Shown here: positions 43,690 to 54,179 of the stretch, piece by piece
Position numbering within the stretch: the first letter of the stretch is position 1
Layout: each line of letters begins with the position of its first letter
Origin: Amaranthus tricolor
Lineage: Eukaryota; Streptophyta; Magnoliopsida; Caryophyllales; Amaranthaceae
Length of the DNA: 64,000 nt
Direction of reading: 5' to 3'
Assembly: GCF_026212465.1 (NCBI RefSeq)
Contig: NC_080062.1
Location: forward strand, 4,903,365-4,967,364
Program-made: the position numbers and the translations under genes
Notes under the pieces: model-generated
What the model was told of the DNA's origin: nothing
Databases searched by the model: none
Seen by the model: the letters and a program-made list of their open reading frames with translations, nothing else

Positions 43690-43915
43690 ATCCTGAAAGA
43701 CGTATCTCAAGTCCAGCTTATTATATATTAATGTCTATTTACCGTATTTTTAATGTCTATTTATATTATTCTTAATGCTTACTTACCGTATTTTTAATGT
43801 CTATTTTTAATATCTTAAATGTCTATTTATATTATTATTAATGGCTAATTACAATATTTGAAAAAATATATAAATGTTCTCTCAAGCCTGAAAGAGAGAA
43901 TTTGTGATATCTATA
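43690..43915 (+). repeat. Minisatellite-bearing MITE: TTAATGTCTATTTATATTATT units
   Basis: Seven or so degenerate units of about 20-24 bp of the form TTAATGTCTATTTACCGTATTTT, flanked by ATCTCAAGTCCAGCTTATTA and TTCTCTCAAGCCTGAAAGAG. The same structure occurs in reverse at 59505-59775. Confidence 0.75.
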
Positions 43916-44362
43916 TAATCATTATCTTGATATACCATTATAATAGCGCTTAAACAAACAATTATGATGTCAATTGTCCAATCAGCTGATTATTGATGCT
44001 TCATCTTCATTATGATTTGCATTGGCACATGCAAAAAGCGGCCCAATTTAAAATTTGTTAAAGTAATATTTAATGAAAAAGTAGGATAGAAGTGGTCTCT
44101 CATATTTAGTATTATTTTTTATTATTATTTCTCTCATTTTGTATTATTACTTATTTTTTAAAATGAATCCACAACTTTCTTTTAATTTTATTCATATATA
44201 CATTTTATGTATTTTTTGTAATTTTATACACACAATTTGAATGAATACTTCTAATTGTTACATCAAATAAGAAATATAGTATAGACGTCTCTCAAAAGAG
44301 TCCAACCCACATTCTCAATAATTAAAAAAACAATCTAAAAACTAACGCACGCGGTTGAGCAT

Positions 44363-44560
44363 ATTTGGAGTTGGTGTTATAACCTATTGAAATTAGTGTT
44401 ATAACCTATTAAAGTTGGTATTTGAAATTGGTGTTATAACCAATTAAAGTTGGTATTATAACCTATTTGGAGATACCAACTTTAATAGGTTATAATAACA
44501 ACTCTAACAGGTTATAAATTATAATACCAATTTCAATATGTTATAACACCAACTCCAAAT
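44363..44560. mobile_element. Foldback element of GGTGTTATAACCTATT repeats
   Basis: Ends ATTTGGAGTTGGTGTTATAA and TTATAACACCAACTCCAAAT are perfect inverted repeats of 20 bp. Between them TTATAACCTATT..AAAGTTGGTATT units repeat in direct and inverted order, so almost the whole 198 bp can fold on itself. Confidence 0.85.
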
Positions 44561-45783
44561 AAAATTACACAGCATGCATTTTTTTAAAATTTTATTCTAA
44601 GTAATAATGGGCCGATTCATTTGAAATGCATCCATCTTAAATAAGAATTTGTGTAACAGGATACGTATCACAGTACAGTTTTGTCATGTACCAATGCAAT
44701 GGTCAAGTTCCATTTTTCAGGGCACACAAAAATTAATGCCGTGTCTACTACCCATCTTTGTTACTCCCTTTGAGAATAAGGTACTCTATCTATGACTCTC
44801 ATCTAGCAGTTATTGCTTTTTCAAGAAAATTAATGAAAATAAAAATGAATTAAATGATAAGTAAAAAATAGTGAACCATAGAAATGAACGATTAAAATTA
44901 AGAAATAAAATAAGATTGTAAATAAATTAAAAGAAAAAGAGTCAGATTATAGTCAAAAAAAAGAAAATGGCGTAAAATTAACGAGATAAACTAATATAAA
45001 AAGCGGTGCAAATTAATTGGGAAATAAAAAGTACTAGTTTAGTTGTCGGGCATTCTATTATTTAGTCTAAAGATTTTGAATTCAAGTCACATCCTTTGAT
45101 GCAAGTTACTCCTTTCCTTTCATATAATTTGCACTTCTTGACGTAGGTGCAAATAATATTAGATTGTACTCCTAGTTGGTGAATAAGACAATTAATAATA
45201 AATAAATTGTAGAAATAAGGTTTTGAAAATAAAAGAAATTATTAATATATGTGAATGAGATTAAAATAGAATTGTGGCGACATTACCAAAATGGAAAAAT
45301 ATGCAAAGTGATTAGGATAACCCTAAATAGACATTTTGTGTAATGAAAGGAACTCATGAAGTACAATTAGCTAAGAAGATATATACATTAAGTGCCCCAC
45401 TACACGTTCTACTTTTCTTTTATAACTGCTTAATTAACCATAGTTTATAAATAATTTGAGCTTACTGCTCTCTATTTTAACTAGAATTGTTATATTTAAC
45501 CTTAAAAATTGTCATATTAATTTGCATAAAAAAATAATTTTTTAGAATATTTTCAAATTATCATAAATAATCATATGGAATCAAAAGTGATAAAATTACC
45601 AATATTCATTCATTCATGTACACTATTAATTCTAAGGTATCAATTAGCCATGGAACAAAGTGTATAGCTAAAGGTCACCTTAGACTTAGTTTTTCATGGC
45701 CTTTTCCTAAAATAGTCATTTTTGTAGAACTAAATAAAAGCTTTAAAAATACTTAAAAAGATATAGATAGAGTAATTACATGA

Positions 45784-46323
45784 TCACAAAGGAAGAAGAT
45801 CGGAAACTTGACCAAAGTCACTAGTAGTAAAATCATAACCATAACTATCATTTTGACTAAATTGATCTGATCTTATTATATACTCTTCCCTATATAAATT
45901 CATATGAATAATATTAATATTATTATTAGTCGTATCAGTATTGATATTAGAATGTAACACGGTACCACTAGTCCTGTACTGAGCCAATCGGGCTTGGGCC
46001 AGGGCAAGGTCGTGTTGAAGTTGGAACATTCGAGTTTGCAAGAACGCAATGGCACCAATGCACCCATAAACCGGGTCTTGGAGACGGGCCTCAGCCTCGT
46101 ACGATAAGGAATTGACCGTTTCTTCACGTTGATCTTCAGGGACTTCATTGAGGATCTTGCTTACATTGCTTGCACCGAAAACCTTGTGGACTTTTGCGAA
46201 CTTTTTAGGCTCGTCCGCCCGAAAGTAAGGGGCGAAGATGCAGTTCAGACTACATCTTCGCTTGAGTAGCTTGCAAGCTGCGCAAGATGAGCTTGATCTG
46301 GGCTCGTGATGCCCATTTTTCAT
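45784..46323 (-). CDS. LBD21: LOB-domain (AS2/LBD) transcription factor, LBD21-like
   Basis: Plant-specific nuclear transcription factor of the LATERAL ORGAN BOUNDARIES family, class I; these regulate organ boundary and lateral organ programmes. The single exon gives 179 aa from the chosen start (MKNGHHEPRSSSSCAACKLL). The CX2CX6CX3C zinc-binding block is CAACKLLKRRCSLNC (residues about 14-28). The GAS block contains FAKVHKVFGASNVSKIL. The coiled-coil leucine-zipper region lies around GAIAFLQTRMFQLQHDLALA. The opening (HEPRSSSSCAACKLLKRRC) and the QREETVNSL..EAEARLQDPVYGCIGAIA region resemble Arabidopsis LBD21 more than other LBDs, by memory. The C-terminal tail is Asn-rich, then acidic and hydrophobic. 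An upstream in-frame ATG at 46386 would add 21 residues; the shorter start is preferred because the family begins just before the zinc block. The gene stands alone among repeats. Family is certain; the subgroup symbol is likely. Confidence 0.93.
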   Translation of the reverse strand: MKNGHHEPRSSSSCAACKLLKRRCSLNCIFAPYFRADEPKKFAKVHKVFGASNVSKILNEVPEDQREETVNSLSYEAEARLQDPVYGCIGAIAFLQTRMFQLQHDLALAQARLAQYRTSGTVLHSNINTDTTNNNINIIHMNLYREEYIIRSDQFSQNDSYGYDFTTSDFGQVSDLLPL

Positions 46324-46493
46324 GGTTATTTTATATTCTTTTAGTTTATGTTCTTGATCATCCAAAAGAAGAGAAAGGAAGATCAAGTAGAGTAATTTAA
46401 GACTTAGATATTTGTTGTGTGTACGTTATGCGTGTGTGATTAATGTTTTTAAGAGTTTGGTCTTAGCTTGGCTTATCTTTCTTGGTCTAGTGC

Positions 46494-46510
46494 TTTATTT
46501 ATATGTGGTT
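46494..46510 (-). promoter_or_regulatory. Candidate TATA box of the LBD gene
   Basis: On the minus strand CACATATAAATAAAG lies about 175 bp upstream of the preferred LBD start codon, a reasonable place for a plant TATA box followed by a 5' UTR of about 140 nt. In such AT-rich DNA chance matches are common, so this is suggestive only. Confidence 0.35.
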
Positions 46511-46619
46511 GATATAAATAGCATTCCTATCGTTATTTTCTTTTTTGGTGGGGTGTGGGGGAGGCTAGGTAACAAAGTGATTGGGGACTTAGAAACTAGT
46601 GTCAATTGACAAGAAATCA

Positions 46620-46860
46620 ACTCAATAAAAAATTTAAGTTGATGGTTGAGGTAATGAGGTTCTAAGAATATTATATACTCTAACATGTTCCCTCACACGA
46701 GAGCTCTTTAGGCTAGAAGTATGAATGCAAAACAAGCTCTCCTCATATCTGGCGCTGAATGTTGGTGGATGTTAGCTTATTATACCATGTCAAGGAATAA
46801 ACTCAATCAAAAGACTAAGCTGATGGTTGTTATATACTCTAACAATTAGGGAGGTTATGG
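46620..46860 (+). repeat. Dispersed repeat, copy upstream of the LBD gene
   Basis: Contains ATATACTCTAACATGTTCCC, CACGAGAGCTCTTTAGGCTA, CTCATATCTGGCGCTGAATG and a second TATATACTCTAAC at the right end. It lies within 0.55 kb upstream of the LBD start. Confidence 0.6.
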
Positions 46861-49800
46861 GTTTGAAGATGTATTGGATTGATCCATTTCAGATTTGTCT
46901 TGAATTTTAGGGTTCAATTGGGTCTAATTTTTTGAGACCTAAGGAGTTTGAATTCAGAACCTGCTCGTAGGGGTTCATCTAGTGTTTGTGATGAAGAGTG
47001 AGTTGATAGTGCTCCTTTGTGGATAATTGATGTATCTATTATATCTATGGTCCGCCACATAATAATATAAGAATCTATAAAAATTATATTTCACAAAGTT
47101 TTTATAAATTGTTATTTGTCATTTCACAATTATTTTTATTAAATTGTATGTTATATATATTGATAGATATATCATTGCATCAATGGAATAATAATCGCAT
47201 TTTAAGTGGTAATTTTAAAATCCAAGTTAGTTTATTTTTTTTAGGAAAAGATCCAAGTTAGTTAGTCCATACTTAATTGATTAATAGTACTTTTAATATA
47301 TAAAAATAGGGAACACACATTATTATTTATATTAACTCTACTACATTTACTACTTTACATGGAGTACTACAATTTAATGTAAAGATGGGGTGCAATTTTT
47401 CTTTGGAAAAGAAGTTTCAACCAATTTTTGTACAAGAATACAAATATAACACATTTATTTGAAATGACAATTTGGAAAAGAAATCCTTGACTATCTACTC
47501 TAGTCAAACCCATTTGTGATTATCCATCTTTTAAATTTCGTGAAAAACGATAATAAAGCACATCTACACTCTTTATTACCAACTAAAAATTTGTTAATTT
47601 TTTATTACAAGCGAGGCTGAATAAAAAAGAATTATGTGACAATTAAACTCAAATTTATTTGAAAAATAAAGGTTATTCGTGAACTAAGACAAATTTCAAT
47701 TCTCAAAAGTAATTCTTACTATTTTATAAATGTATAATATAAAGATTATTAAATATTCTAAAATAAAGTAAAGTTTAATGGTAAAAATAATAAAAATCAA
47801 ACTTAAATTTATGGTTCAAATCTTTATACAAGCTACAAATTAATATTGAGGCAATGGTTTCAATCTTTACAAAAGCTGCAAATTTGACATAATATAATAT
47901 CTTTTTTGAAACTAATAATTTAATGTATTAAGAATTTTGAATTGTTATCTTATCATATGTTATCAACTATAGTTATTTTGCTAATACATCTTCTTGACCT
48001 CTTATTTTGAATTTCTAAAATAGTCTCTGCCTTTATATAGGCCCAAGTCCTAACATGATATCTAATATTGTTGAACAATTAATGTCTATTTTTTTTTACT
48101 TTTAAAAAAAGATTTTAAGTCTGATTTTTATCTTTTTTATTTTTCTCTTTCAGTCTATCTTATAAAAAAATTTTTAAAAAAACTATATTTATAGCTTTCC
48201 TATATAGTGTTTTTGAGCTTTTATGAGGTTTTACTTATTTTAGGCATGTATAGATATTAATTTTTTTGAAATTAATATGTATTATTTTTCTAAAGTGACA
48301 TGCTCCTGTATTTTTTATAAAAAGTGACATGCACGTATTTTTTAATATATCGTAAGCCTATGATAAACCATCTATTATCTTATGATTCTTTTCAGCTTCA
48401 AATTAATACTTCATAATTCATATATATTTTGTCATTTGCTTATTTTATTAGCAAACTATTTAATACACTAGCAAAGAGACAACTACATAGCATATCTTTT
48501 AGTAAAAATGCATCAACAGGCTGAAATTTGATAAAAATAGTTTATGAGTTTAAATTTTAAAATTGTAATTTACTTGGATAAATTTTAAATTTAATTTTTA
48601 TCCAATAAGTTTTTATCTGTTGGTAACATAAATATCAGACCACTTACACTGATGTGGATGCCACATTGTTTAGTCCTTTAGTAACATGAACATCCAACAA
48701 CATAGTATATTATTTATTTTTAATTCATTTCTCATACTCATAATAAATTTATTTTAGAAATAAAACTAAAAGCCTACATTAGATGAATTTTTAACTACAT
48801 CATATTTTTTTTATCTTGATACAACAAAAAGTGGGTGAATAAAATATATTAGAATAAAATGCAGACGAAGGAAATATATATAGATGAATTAAATTAGAAA
48901 ATAAAATGTGGAACAACCTATAATAAACATATAGTAAAATCAAAAAATAACATTAATGGATACTAAAAGAAACCAAAGAATATTTCAATATCTAAGCCTA
49001 GTCGTAGGTTCGAGCCCTGCATGGACCATTTTTTAAACTATTATTCATGGAGCTTACCAAATGAGAAAGTAATATAGTACAGTGCCCGTTATGTAGTACT
49101 CCCTTCGAGTAAATTTTGAGTCAGTGTTAATAATTTTAAATACGCATTATAAAAATTTATTAAAATTATATATTCAGATGAATCTAATAAGATTTCATTT
49201 TTACATTACATATTTGTTATTTTAGTCCATCTTATTTATTTTGCATTATTTTTATTTTTTGAATAATAGTGTATCACATTTTTAGAATATCATTTGTACA
49301 TTTTTATGCTATTTTGATTTCATCTACATAATTTACTCTCTTTTCAAATATCATCAAATATTAATTTCTCTTTGCTATTCATTCAAAAAGATCAGAGTAA
49401 TACTTTGGTAGAGGTGTTTAAAGTAGACCCAATGACTTGATATTCACCTGGCTTTGTAACCGAACCCGTCTTTACTCGGCTTCAAAATGAATTTAAAACT
49501 ATATAAAAATCAATATAGACACAAAACCCAAAACACTTATAACCGAAACACGTGACTCGAAATTAATTCGATAACTCAGAATGACCAACTCTACTTATCC
49601 GCTCTTATTTGTCCTTTTAAGGAGAAATAGGAAATGGAAAGGATAGTTCATCAAGAAAGGAAGTGATAACACTCATTTGAATTGAAGAAAAGAAGTGACA
49701 CTACTTGAAAAGTGAATTATTTCTTTGGTCTCATTGCTTTGATTTGAAACCTTTCACTATGTAAAAGCAAAGGTCTGTAGTTACGTAGGGTTTTAGCTAC

Positions 49801-50110
49801 TTACATGTCCTACTACTACTTTTGTTCTTAGTTGCTCTATGTTGATGATGAATGTTGGTTGCAATTAAAGAAATTAAAGTAGATAACCTTTTGAACTAAT
49901 ATCTTTTTAAATTAAAATTGATTATAAAATTTATGATATTTTTTTAAAAAATCGATTTAAATTGTTGGTAAATTACTAAATGCCCTTTCAAAAATTCATT
50001 TTTAGAAAAATGAAATGTCATTGTTTTGGTGCTTTTGAAATCACACATATTATAAAAGAATCTCATCTTTGAAGATGTGTATAAAGAATACTGGTTTATC
50101 TCAAAATCGT
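46861..50110. other. Gene-free AT-rich stretch
   Basis: No coding sequence was recognised. A tRNA-like T-arm (GTAGGTTCGAGCCCTGC) at about 48998-49015 has no partner arms. CCGAACCCG and ATAACCGAAACACG at 49450-49560 hint at another worn array-bearing element. Confidence 0.55.
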
Positions 50111-50118
50111 ATAGTGAT

Positions 50119-50660
50119 TAGGGGTGTAAGTAATTTGGTGAAAAACTAAACACCAAACCAAACCAAATCGAATATGTAATTTGATTTGACTATATTTTAA
50201 ATTTGGTTTGGTTTTGGACTGAACTTTAATTATAATTCGGTGTTCGGTTTGGACTCGGTCTAGGGTTCAACAAAACAGAAAAATCGAAAAACCGAAATGT
50301 TAATGCATGTTATATCTTCATTTGATTTGTTTGAATTTTTGCCCTTATTTTTAGATTTTTGTTAAAAGTTTTTTACTTGTTCAAATTAAAACTCTAAAAT
50401 TATTAATATTTATTTAGGAGCTTTAGAAAGAATAAATTTGAAACAATAAATGCAAATTTGATTTTCGATACAAAATATACAAATCGGTGCATTCGGTCTA
50501 TTCAGTTCAATTTGAATTGGTATTTTAAAATTCGGTTCAGTTCAATTTGGATTATAAATATTATGATTTGGATTTGAAATGAAAATATCAAAACCGAATT
50601 TTATTTGGTTTGATTTGAATTTGTATCGGATCAAAACTAAAAACCAAACTTTCACCTCTA
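50119..50660. mobile_element. Small non-autonomous hAT-type element, 0.54 kb
   Basis: Ends TAGGGGTGTAAG and CTTTCACCTCTA, imperfect inverted repeats, with a perfect 8-bp target duplication ATAGTGAT (50111-50118 and 50661-50668). Subterminal motifs are TTTGGTTTGG, TTCGGTTTGG, AAACCGAA and CGGTTCAGTTCAATTTGG. It belongs structurally with the elements at 15146 and 32285. Confidence 0.9.
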
Positions 50661-50942
50661 ATAGTGATTGGATGTGTTAAAAAGGATCGGATAGGACCGG
50701 GCTCAAGTAAAAAGGGTCTAGGTCGAGTTGGTTCTTATAAAATAAAAAATGAATTGGAATGGATTGGGCTTAAAATCCAGACTAATCCGACCCAATCCAT
50801 TTTAGATATGATATACGTAATGTATAAATGAATTGAGGTGCCAATAGGTAAACCTTTTTCCGAGAAAACTAAATTTGTCGATGAGTACGAAAATGTTAAA
50901 GGCAAATTGTTGTAGGATTGAAAATTGCTATAATGCTTTATA

Positions 50943-52640
50943 TGTAGACATTCATAATGCGGAATTTGGTTAGGCTTTAGTCTGTTGAATACTGAATTTG
51001 TATTAAATAATAATGAAAAGTACTACCTCTATTTATACAAGAGATCAATAACTTAAACATAGAAATTAGAATAACAAGATATCTTAAATTCATAATATAA
51101 AGAGAAAAATACTCTAACATAATATTTCCTAAAATAAGAAGATAAAATAATATCAAAGTTTATTTTGTTCTTTATTTTTCTACACTCCCCCTCAAGTTTG
51201 GTCTTGGGATCACCGAGACCAAACTTGCAAAAAATATTCTTCAACGCTTTTGAACCAATTACCTTAAATAGAAAATCTGCTAGTTGATCTTTTAATTTGA
51301 CTTATGAAAGTCTGATGATTTTTTCAGCAAGTTTATCATAATTAATTTCAAATATGTTATGTTTGGGTAAAGACTCAAAAAATAAGTTGAGTTGGTTAAT
51401 TTTATCATTTGGGTTAAAATTGCGGAGTTTGAATTGCTGGGTTAAGGGGTTCATAGGTAGTTTAAGAGTTGAGGGAAAATAAGAGGCAACAACCTCAATG
51501 TATAAGGTAATTTTTAGAAAAAAATTTCCATTTTCTTGTTCTTTCCCTTTTTTTATTCTCTCTCCCTCTCTTTTCTTCTGTTTTGCTGCCATTGCCACCG
51601 TGGCTCCACCACGCTCCTCGCCTTTACCGACTTCCCCGACGCCTTCAAAATCGCTGATGACTACTCCCTTGCCGGCGTCTTTCATTTTGAAACTGGGATT
51701 AGGTTTGAATTTGGGGTTCTTTAGTTTCGGTTTAGGGGTATAATTTTGGGTGTGTCAGTTTGAATCTTGGTTTCAGTTTGGTTCATTTGGGTTTGTTTTT
51801 ACATCTGGTTTTTGATTTTCTAAGGGATTAAATCCCGATGATGTCTTTTCTACCACACTCTCCCCCTCGCGACATCATGCTGAACGATCTCATCAACGAG
51901 AGGTAGCGAAACGAGTCCGAGAATGAAGTGGATTCTTGTCCACAAATCTCCAGCGAAGGTAGTGTAGTCAAGAAAATATTCTACAAGGTCACGGTCGATA
52001 TTATTGATGATCCATTAAATCACCATACAATCATTCTGAACCCATTTTGGATTTGTGGTGGATGGAGATATGGCGGTGATATGTTTGAGCCTCCCCCGAT
52101 GACCAATTTCTGTTTTCATTTGTTTACACCACGTGGTGTAATTTCGGTAGTTTAGTTTTTCAATTTGGATTGGTTGCTCAAGTTTTTAGGTCATTTTTTG
52201 AAAAAGTTGGAACATTTGTTCCATTTGTGCCATGAAAATCATGGTCGTAGTTTGGTTTTGTTTTTGATTTGGTTTGGTTTGGTTTGATTGGTTTTATTTT
52301 GATTTGGTTTTTGTTTGGATCGATTTTGGTTGAATATGATTAATGATAAAATACTGATAGAGTTTTCCGTCTAGGAAAACCTTACGGCTCTGATACCATA
52401 TAGAAAATCATAATACAGAATTTGGTTAGACTTTAATCTGGTGAATACTGGACTTGTATTAAATAATAATGAGAGGTAATACCTCTATTTATACAAGAAA
52501 TCAATGACTTAAAGATAGAAATTAGATTAACAAGATATCTTAAATTCATAAAATAAAGAGAAAAATATTCTAACATAATATTTTCTAAAATAAGAAGATA
52601 AAATAATATCAAAATTTATTTTGTTTTTTATTTTCCTAGG
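50943..52640 (-). mobile_element. Short non-autonomous copia retrotransposon (copy A)
   Basis: Two direct repeats of 242 bp each, 50943-51184 (3' LTR) and 52399-52640 (5' LTR), flank a 1.2-kb interior on the minus strand. The 5' LTR is followed by the primer-binding site TGGTATCAGAGC (52398-52387). The 3' LTR is preceded by a polypurine tract, TTGAGGGGGAG (51195-51185). Each LTR holds a TATA box of the form TATAAATAGAGG. The interior has only about 0.4 kb of reading frame, so the element cannot move itself. LTR copies differ at several positions. No clean 5-bp target duplication was seen, and the outer CA of the 5' LTR reads GG. Confidence 0.88.
51100..51685 (-). pseudogene. Collapsed copia reading frame: unknown N-part plus RNase H C-terminal tail (copy A)
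   Basis: An open frame of 127 codons (51685-51302) starts MKDAGKGVVISDFEGVGEV and ends INYDKLAEKIIRLS at a TAA or TGA. After the stop the same or an adjacent frame continues as IKLKDQLADFLFKVIGSKAL and FCKFGLGDPKTKLEGEC. The KDQLADFL..KxIG block and the GDPKT-LEGE ending match the very end of copia polyproteins (end of RNase H, just before the polypurine tract). The N-part is charged and Gly/Glu-rich and is not clearly gag. Integrase, reverse transcriptase and most of RNase H are missing. Copy B has the same architecture. Confidence 0.7.
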
Positions 52641-52861
52641 GTATTTAGCCACGTTGAAGATCAATATATGAATAGTATTTTGAAACTTTTCAAGGGAAAA
52701 TATGAATTGCAAATGGTTAGTTGTAAGAAAACTTCATCGCAACCTCTCATGTTTTAGCTTGTAATCCTCTTATTAGTGAAAAATGTAACAAAGCCCATAT
52801 TTCAAAATGTAATTAAGTCTTTTTGAATCTTTTTTAAAACTCCTTTTAAATTCAATCCTCG

Positions 52862-52890
52862 ACTCAGCTCAGCTCAGCTCAGCCCAGCCA
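52862..52890 (+). repeat. (CTCAG)n short tandem repeat
   Basis: Four to five CTCAG units followed by CCCAGCC. Confidence 0.85.
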
Positions 52891-53731
52891 ATTATTCGCT
52901 GCCGAACAATAACATTTTTAAAGGTTGTTTGCAAGGTATGCACTGAAAATACAAGAATTCTATACAAAAATTATCAACGGTCTTCTCAGAGGTCCGTCTT
53001 TTAGAGAGACGTCTCTTAGGCCCAACCCATTAAAACTTAATTTAACTAAAAAATGATAATGGACTCACCAAATTAAAGAAGACCGTGTCTCATAAGAATT
53101 TGTGAATTATCAAATCAAGTAATTTTGTATAAGATATAATGGACGATGGAGCAAAACAAATTTGGAGGTAAAAGGCAACAGAAAATTGTGTGCTTTGCAA
53201 TATAAATATAAAAAATTACATAGAATAATCTAACATTTTCATAATTTTCCTACAATAATCCAACCTATTGATTAACTATGAAAAAATCTAACTTTAAGAG
53301 GTATTTGCCTAAAGTAAACTTAGGTAACCCGATAACCTGCTATAATAAGTGATTCACCAAAAAAGTAAAGTAAAAATTAACGTAAAATCAAAATTTTTTT
53401 TAACACTTTTTTAAACTTTAAAAATAAAATGATTTACTCTACAAAATACCCAAAATTAAGATTATTCATAGTTAATCAATTGGTGAGGTTATTATAAGAA
53501 AATCATAAAAAAAATTAAATTATTGTAAATCTTTTTGCCATATACTTGGTAAATATCAAAGTTTCCTAGATAACATGTCACTTTCGATTTCAATACGTAT
53601 TATTCTCAACAGAGTAAAGAATGTGATTCAGGATAACAATTATAGCTCTTAGTTACAACTCTCAAACTCCCTAGAAAAGCAAAATTAACCTGTATTATGA
53701 GCCAAGAGGACTATATTCAACATATTTTAAA

Positions 53732-53990
53732 GAATAATTTCCGAATTACAACCTTAAAGTTTAGTACTTTTGCGAATTACAGCCTCAATATTTATTTTTT
53801 TTGCAAATAACAGCCATCAAAGTTAATAGGTCCAGGCCAAAAATACAAATTCCGACCACCAAAATGGTCTAAATTCTGTGTTTTGAACTAAACCTGCAAT
53901 ACTTTAGTAGCTGTAACTTGCAAAAAATAAACATAAAGGCTGTAATTTACAAAAATGTTAAACTTTAAGACTATAATTCGCAAATTATTC
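53732..53990. mobile_element. MITE with GAATAATTTGCGAATTA terminal repeats
   Basis: Left end GAATAATTTCCGAATTACAA..CTTAAAGTTTA and right end TAAACTTTAAGA..ATAATTCG..AAATTATTC form inverted repeats of about 35 bp. Length is 259 bp. A second copy lies in eIF3i intron 5 at 55496. It sits about 190 bp beyond the eIF3i stop codon, possibly within its 3' flank. Confidence 0.8.
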
Positions 53991-54179
53991 TATTTCAAAA
54001 CAATTCCCAATAAAAATGTTAATTAGGAAAAGATACAGAAATTGGTAGGAATTGCACCCAAATCTTAAAATTATTTCCATAATACAATAAGCTATTGATT
54101 CAAATCAGCTACCCAACAAATGTAACGGAGGAAGTAATTAATTATCTTTAATCAAACAAAAAAAAGAACCAAAAATTGA

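Larger units (their letters stand above)
52641..54179. other. 3' flank of eIF3i and intergenic DNA
   Basis: Holds the CTCAG repeat, a GTCTC-type dispersed repeat at about 52985-53110 and the MITE at 53732. A lone Stowaway-type end GTAACGGAGGAAGTAAT lies at 54122, just beyond the eIF3i stop. Confidence 0.6.

Noticed and set aside
46412..46686. Open frames just upstream of the LBD gene
   Set aside because: They lie in the LBD promoter or 5' flank, are low complexity and resemble no family.
48975..49030. tRNA-like sequence GTAGGTTCGAGCCCTGC
   Set aside because: A T-arm-like hairpin is present, but no acceptor, D or anticodon arms can be paired upstream. Possibly a SINE or tRNA fragment.
49410..49600. 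Possible fourth array-bearing hAT element (TAGAGGTGTTTAAAG to ACTCTA)
   Set aside because: Some CCGAACCCG-type motifs are present, but the flanking 8-mers do not match and the ends are not convincing.
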